From NCBI GenBank assembly GCA_030704615.1, contig CM060731.1, forward strand, positions 85,108,756 to 85,172,755: a DNA stretch of 64,000 nt, given 5' to 3'. How positions within the stretch are numbered: position 1 is the stretch's first letter; each line of letters starts with the position of its first letter. Below, piece by piece: positions 59,461 through 64,000 of this stretch. Made by a program: the position numbers and the translations under genes. The stretch comes from Takakia lepidozioides. Taxonomy: Eukaryota > Streptophyta > Takakiopsida > Takakiales > Takakiaceae. The notes under the pieces are model-generated. The model was not told the DNA's origin. It made no database searches and saw only the letters and a program-made list of their open reading frames with translations.

Positions 59461-60740
59461 GTCCCTCTGTCCCATCTGCAGTTGCTCAGTCACTCCCCCC
59501 CCCCCCCCCACCTTCTTTTTTATTTTCTTTCCCTCATCTCTCCCTCTGTCCCATCAAGATGTGGAGAAAGAAGGAGAAAGAGGGAGTGAGGAGGGAAAAA
59601 ATAAATAAATCAGAAGGTGGGGGGGCCCGGAGTGACTGAGCAGTTGCAGCTGCTCAGTCACCCCTCCCATTTTATTTATTTTTTCCTCATTTCTCCGTCT
59701 CTCTCCTTCCTCTCTCCCTGTCCCTCTCTTTTCTGCTGCTCACAAAAGAAAAAAAACCAGAGAGGGGCTGAGCTGCTGCTGCTCAGTCACCCCCCCACCA
59801 CATTCTTTTTTTATTTTCTTGGCCCCCTCTATCCCTCTCCCTCCCTCTCTCCCGTCTGTCCCTCTCCCTCTCTCTCCCTCTCCTTTATGCAGCTCCCAAA
59901 AAAAAAAGGTAAATCTCTTCCTCTCTTTCTCTCTCTCCCTCTCTCTCCATGAAATTGAAACTGAAGAACACTTCTTCCATTGTCCTATATACTATGAGAT
60001 CCGTGGGGATTCCACTCTCTACTCCGTGGAACCCAATCTCTCACTGAAATCTCTCATTATGAAGATCAGAAATGCATGGCTGCTTACCTGCAGTTGGGTG
60101 CCTCACGCAGCAGCTCCTTCACGCTGGTGGTCCCTCCCGCGGCGCTGGCGCTCCGCCACCAGGTCGTGTGGGCACGCTCCCTCGCTCAAACAGCCAAAAA
60201 TAAAATAAAAATGAGGGAGAAGAGGGAGAGAGAGAGCGAGGGAGAGAGATTAAGGCGAGAGAGAGAGTGAGAGCTGAGAGGGAGAATGAGAGAGAGAGAA
60301 CATCGAGGGAGGGCAGCTCCCTCACGCGGCAGCTCCTTCACGTTGGCGGTCCCTCCCGCGGAGCTGGCATTCCGCTGGCGCTCCACTAGCAGGTCGCGGG
60401 GGCGCGCTCCCAGCTCGCTCAAACAACAACAAAAAAAACAAAAAGAGAGAGAAGAGCGAGAGAGAAAGCGAGAGAGAGTGTGAGGGAGAGAGATTAGGGC
60501 GAGTGGAAGAGTGAGAGAGAGAGAATGGGACGGAGAGAGAGGGCGCGCGCGCGTTTGAACGCTGTGGCGCGTCAGTGTTGCGTCACCGCCACCAGAAAAC
60601 GCTCCGACGCGCGGGGGTAGTTGCGCCCGGGAGAGCTCGAGAGCTAAAAAAAACAAAGTAGGGATGGAGGGAGGGGAGGGAGGAAGAGTGAGAGGAGGAG
60701 GGTGAGGGAGAGAGAGATAAGATAGAGAGATTGAGAGGGG
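59461..60740. repeat. CT/GA-rich low-complexity DNA with duplicated segment and retroelement scrap
   Basis: Long CTCTCC and GAGAGA runs dominate. At 59945-60110 a plus-strand fragment reads ETEEHFFHCPIYYEIRG, a zf-RVT-like scrap. A segment around CGGTCCCTCCCGCGG is tandemly duplicated at 60105-60210 and 60322-60430. ORFs here, on both strands, are composed of Ser/Leu/Pro or Arg/Glu runs and are not called. Confidence 0.75.
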
Positions 60741-61028
60741 GAGTGAGAGGCGGTCGGTGCAGCCGCGGCGCGCCAGTGTGGCGACCCCACCGGAAAACAT
60801 TGGCGGCGATCAGGCGCCTTCGCGAAGGGGAGAGAGAAGGGGAGAGAAGGGCGGCCACCTTGGCAAGAGGAGGATCCGCTGCAACGTTGGGGAATCGCAC
60901 GGGCGTCGCTGCCTCAGGGGGACATCACACGGCAATCGCAATGGCATTGCAGCTCTGGCGCAAGGGTGAGTTGAAGAGGCCTCTTACCTTTTTTCTCGCA
61001 CCATGACGTAGATGCAGTTTGTGAGGTA

Positions 61029-62055
61029 GTGGGGTACGATGCGTGTTTTTCTATTTTTGGGCACCGGGCCAGGCGCTTGCCACCTACGCACACACATTCG
61101 TCATCCTCGACATCGGCACCCCCATCATCACCATCATCCGCATCGTCCGTTCCTCCTATTGTACATGTTATTTCCTCATCACCATCGACATCCCGGCTAT
61201 CTCGCCCGGTACTACCTCCACGCGAGATCCCTCATACCAACCTACGTGTCCCTTCCCCTCCATTGCCGAGACCACAGCCGCCACCGAGTCCGTATCCGGG
61301 TCCTCCGGCAGAATCCGGATGGATCCCACCACCTTTGGGGACTGTGTAACTGGGACCAATGGTTCACTAGGTTCCCACTCCGGGAGGAGGGCCCCCGAAG
61401 TGATGGACGGGCACCGCCCCCTAGGAGAGGTGGATCGAAGTTGTTTCGCATGGTTGGTCCGCGCCTTCGCCGGCTTGATGACGGCACCATACGTCATCGT
61501 GGTGCTAGGGAGCTATTCACGATGGGAGTCCAACCCCATTTCTACCAATGTCTTGTGCCTTGTCCAGTTCCGATTCCCGAGGGTGAGCCCTTTCTTTTTT
61601 GGGGTCGCATGTATTGCGTGATAGAGGCAATGGACCCTAGTATGGGTTGCGGACTTTTTTTGATGGAGGATGTAGTTTTGGGGAGATGAGAAGATTCTGT
61701 GGATTTGTTCCCCTATTTTGGGCCGAGGTACACCCACCGGGAGTGGCAATTATTGCAGACACACGGCCTTGCAGGGTCCTTGATCCATCCTTACATCCTT
61801 GTTGTGAACGACAATGATGTAAGGGCGAGAAATTTGGGCCGCAAAGCCCATATTTATTGTGACGGAAACCCCGATGTGTACAGCAACGTGGCTGGGCTCA
61901 TCAACAGTTCAGTTACCTTACCGCCGGGCCACACCGCCAACGTGTTTTGGGATGAGCGCCATGATGGGGATAGTAGATTGGACCCTAACATCGCCACTTT
62001 TGTGATGACATGTGCGAGGAGGACCATTAGGGCTGAAGAGGAGTTGTTTGCATAG
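61029..62055 (+). pseudogene. Pro-rich, SET-domain protein of a CACTA-like element, copy 2
   Basis: The frame 61039-61689 continues after one in-frame TGA (61687-61689) as 61699-62055 in the same frame. SET-like features match copy 1: MDPSMGCGLF, VDLFPYFGPRY, NVAGLINSSV, and TCARRTIRAEEELFA. A second stop (TAG at 62053-62055) falls where copy 1 continues with SYEF. By alignment the first TGA sits opposite an Arg codon, which fits CGA to TGA decay. The N-terminal His/Pro-rich part is less similar to copy 1, and no BED-like finger was found upstream. The tnp2 gene follows on the same strand within 0.4 kb. Confidence 0.68.
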
Positions 62056-62400
62056 TATGACTTTAGGCGTTAGCCGAGTTTCATCATGTGTAGATGGACG
62101 TAAGAAGACATTTTGTACCTTGAGGTGGCTTCCTCCACCGTGTATATATATACATAGGCATTGATGTGTATTTGGGTACACTTTTTCATGCTATATTCAA
62201 GGGAGTTTGGGTGGACGTTATATGTGAATTAGGGTATTTTGAATTATATAGTGTCTCATTCATGTGGTGAAGCAATGTATGTATTCCCCTCGTGTGTATA
62301 ATGTGTACTTTGGGTTTTATCCCATATGATAATGAACAACGCCATGTATAGAAACTGATAATGACATGGTTGTTTTTGGCATCTTAGGATGTCGGCCACA
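62056..62400 (+). other. Spacer between SET copy 2 and tnp2 copy 2
   Basis: No gene is seen. It is A/T-rich with TATATATATACATAGG at 62141-62157. Confidence 0.5.
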
Positions 62401-62438
62401 ACCCCACGACGTTAATTCATGAAGTTCATGATCTTGTC

Positions 62439-64000
62439 ATGAACCGAGATTTTGTTCATTCGGAAGGGGGTGCGTGTCAAAGGGACCCGACCCCGTCTGA
62501 CATGGCGGTCTCCGATGGTGAGGACAACAATGACAATGGAATTATGCATGAGGATGTGGCAGCAATGGAGGACCTCTTAACGCATCAGATGGTAGATGAG
62601 GACACTGACTCTTTGAATGACATGGAAAAAGAAGCTAAAACTCCCTTATACGAAGGGGCCAAAGTGAGTAGACTTTCAACCATCTGGTTGTTGCTGAATT
62701 TGCAAATCCGGTTTGGCATAAGCAATGTGGGTATGTCCGCCATAATGCGGACTATTACGGACTACATCCTTGCCCCACATTTGAAGCCGAGAATGCCACG
62801 ATCAAGAAAAGAGGCAAAAGCAACCTTGGATGCTGTAGGAATGGGCTATAAGATTTTTCATGCATGTCCATGTGATAAGACCCTGTACTACGGAGAGGAT
62901 GCAAAACTCACCAAGTGTCCAAAGTGCAACAAAGACCGATATTGGGATGATGTTCAAGGGAAGAAAGCCTCGCGCAAGGTATACCCGCGCCACAATACAC
63001 TTGTATATTGCATTCTACCTTTTTGCAACTGCTACAAGACGTAAGGTTTTATTTAGAGATATTAATGACACTGATTATGATATGGGACCGACATGGGGAT
63101 GGTGCCAGAAAATGCATTACTTTCCAATCATCCCGCGACTGCAGGCACACTACTGAAGCCCCTCATTGGCAAAACTGATGAGATGGCACGCCTTGCATCG
63201 GAGCCCCCCGGGAAAGGTGTGCGGGCCACAAGATTCACAAGCATGGAGGCATACTGAAGAGATGTGGCCTTTTCTCTTGGAGGACCCACGACATGTCCGC
63301 CTCGGCTTCTCCTCGGATGGGGTCAACCCATACTCTGTCCAGTCATGTAGTTATTCCGCTTGGCCGGTGACCATGGTGAATTACAACATCCCTCTGTATC
63401 TTTCAATAAAAAAAATGCCATATCATGTTGGCTGCCATTGTACCGGGTGAGTGTTCCCATTTCATGCTTATTATTTCTTTGGATTTTACATTAATCTTCT
63501 TCTCTTTGGCGCAATTCCGATGGAAGATTGATGAGTGACGTAATGATGGAGTAAGATGTGTCATTCATTATGAAGTATAAATTTCATGGTGGAGCATTGA
63601 AACAATGATGTGAATGTCAGATAGGGAAAAAACAAGTGAAACACATGGACACGTATTTGCGACCTCTAGTTGATGAACTTAAGGAACTATGGAGGGGGGT
63701 GCCGGCATTGGATGCTTCAATTGACCATATGGCCCGACAATCTTTTCATATGAGAGGCATCTTGCTTTGGACAATGCATGATTATCCAGGTATATTCTGT
63801 TCCCCATGAGAAACCCGTGTACATTTACATGTCAAGGGATATTGATGAGGATTGGGATTGATTGAAGTAACGGCGTCAATTTTCTGCACCGTAGTGGGGT
63901 AGATGCACATGGAAACTTTTTGTCTTTGCTAATGTGGCGGAATGTCTACAGGACTTACTGTTTGCTCGGGGTTGAGAACTAAATGGTACCACACATGCCT
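62439..64000 (+). CDS. tnp2: CACTA tnp2-type transposase, copy 2, cut by the window end
   Basis: The exon from about 62439 to a donor near 62978 is highly similar to copy 1 (GAKVSRLSTIWLLL, GISNVGMSAIMRT, CPKCNKDRYWDD). The next exon (about 63108-63345) has MRWHAL, DSQAWRHTEEMWPF and LGFSSDGVNPY. A third (about 63620-63790) has TYLRPLVDELKELW and LLWTMHDYPG, and another starts near 63950. At the second exon it keeps the Trp that is a stop in copy 1, so it is the better preserved copy over this stretch. The DUF4218 part would lie beyond 64000. Confidence 0.8.

Noticed and set aside
60119-60900. Ser/Leu/Pro-rich ORFs of up to 204 codons
   Set aside because: They arise from GA/CT-rich low-complexity DNA with no conserved motif.
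1-64000. tRNA, rRNA or organellar genes
   Set aside because: No cloverleaf or rRNA-like stretch was recognised. The only tRNA-related signal is the primer-binding site at 5774.

Overview
The window looks like nuclear DNA of a streptophyte (land plant or charophyte-grade alga). It carries one clean, intron-containing plant GAUT (galacturonosyltransferase) gene, a Ty3/gypsy chromovirus with the classic plant initiator-Met primer site, and CACTA-type tnp2 transposases. Species cannot be fixed from the sequence. A charophyte alga is my best guess, because cytosine-methyltransferase capture by retroelements has been reported from that group (from memory, unchecked). Almost everything except GAUT is mobile DNA, mostly broken by frameshifts and TGA/TAG stops.

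Layout. 1-0.7 kb: diverged palindromic motifs. 1-2.2 kb: broken SWIM zinc-finger gene (-). 2.2-2.8 kb: inverted copy of repeat family R1. 3.0-4.3 kb: RGG-rich gag-like remnant (-). 5.05-12.01 kb: nearly complete chromovirus with LTRs and a 5-bp target duplication. 12.0-13.4 and 18.4-20.2 kb: long inverted arms around a reverse-transcriptase element (13.4-18.4 kb). 20.2-21.4 kb: minisatellite. 21.6-25.6 kb: gag/protease remnant joined to a DNMT3/DRM-like cytosine methyltransferase, ending at a 500-N gap. 27.2-37.5 kb: the most unusual locus. A ten-exon gene (-) joins a ParB/Srx-like domain to a beta-class amino-methyltransferase fold. It is bracketed by two arrays of the palindrome AAATGCGGYRCCGCATTT, has single palindromes in three introns, and faces a divergent zinc-finger/transposase-like gene (+). 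38.4-40.1 kb: coiled-coil gag-like ORF (-). 40.2-42.7 kb: second copies of R1, R2 and the RT. 42.9-48.5 kb: CACTA-like element with zinc finger, Pro-rich and SET domains followed by tnp2 and DUF4218. 48.86-49.58 kb: solo LTR of the chromovirus. 52.0-54.9 kb: intact GAUT13/14-like gene (-). 59.3-60.7 kb: R2 and low-complexity DNA. 61.0-64.0 kb: second SET + tnp2 element running off the window.

Common theme: four different mobile-element types here each carry a chromatin- or DNA-modification module: a chromodomain (Ty3 integrase), a C5-cytosine methyltransferase (gag/protease element), a ParB-like amino-methyltransferase (palindrome element) and a SET domain (two CACTA-like elements). The strongest candidate for an undescribed system is the ParB-methyltransferase locus. 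Its palindromes sit at close to whole numbers of DNA helical turns (53 bp nearly exactly, 28 times in the right array). This copy is decayed, so any active version must be sought elsewhere in the genome.
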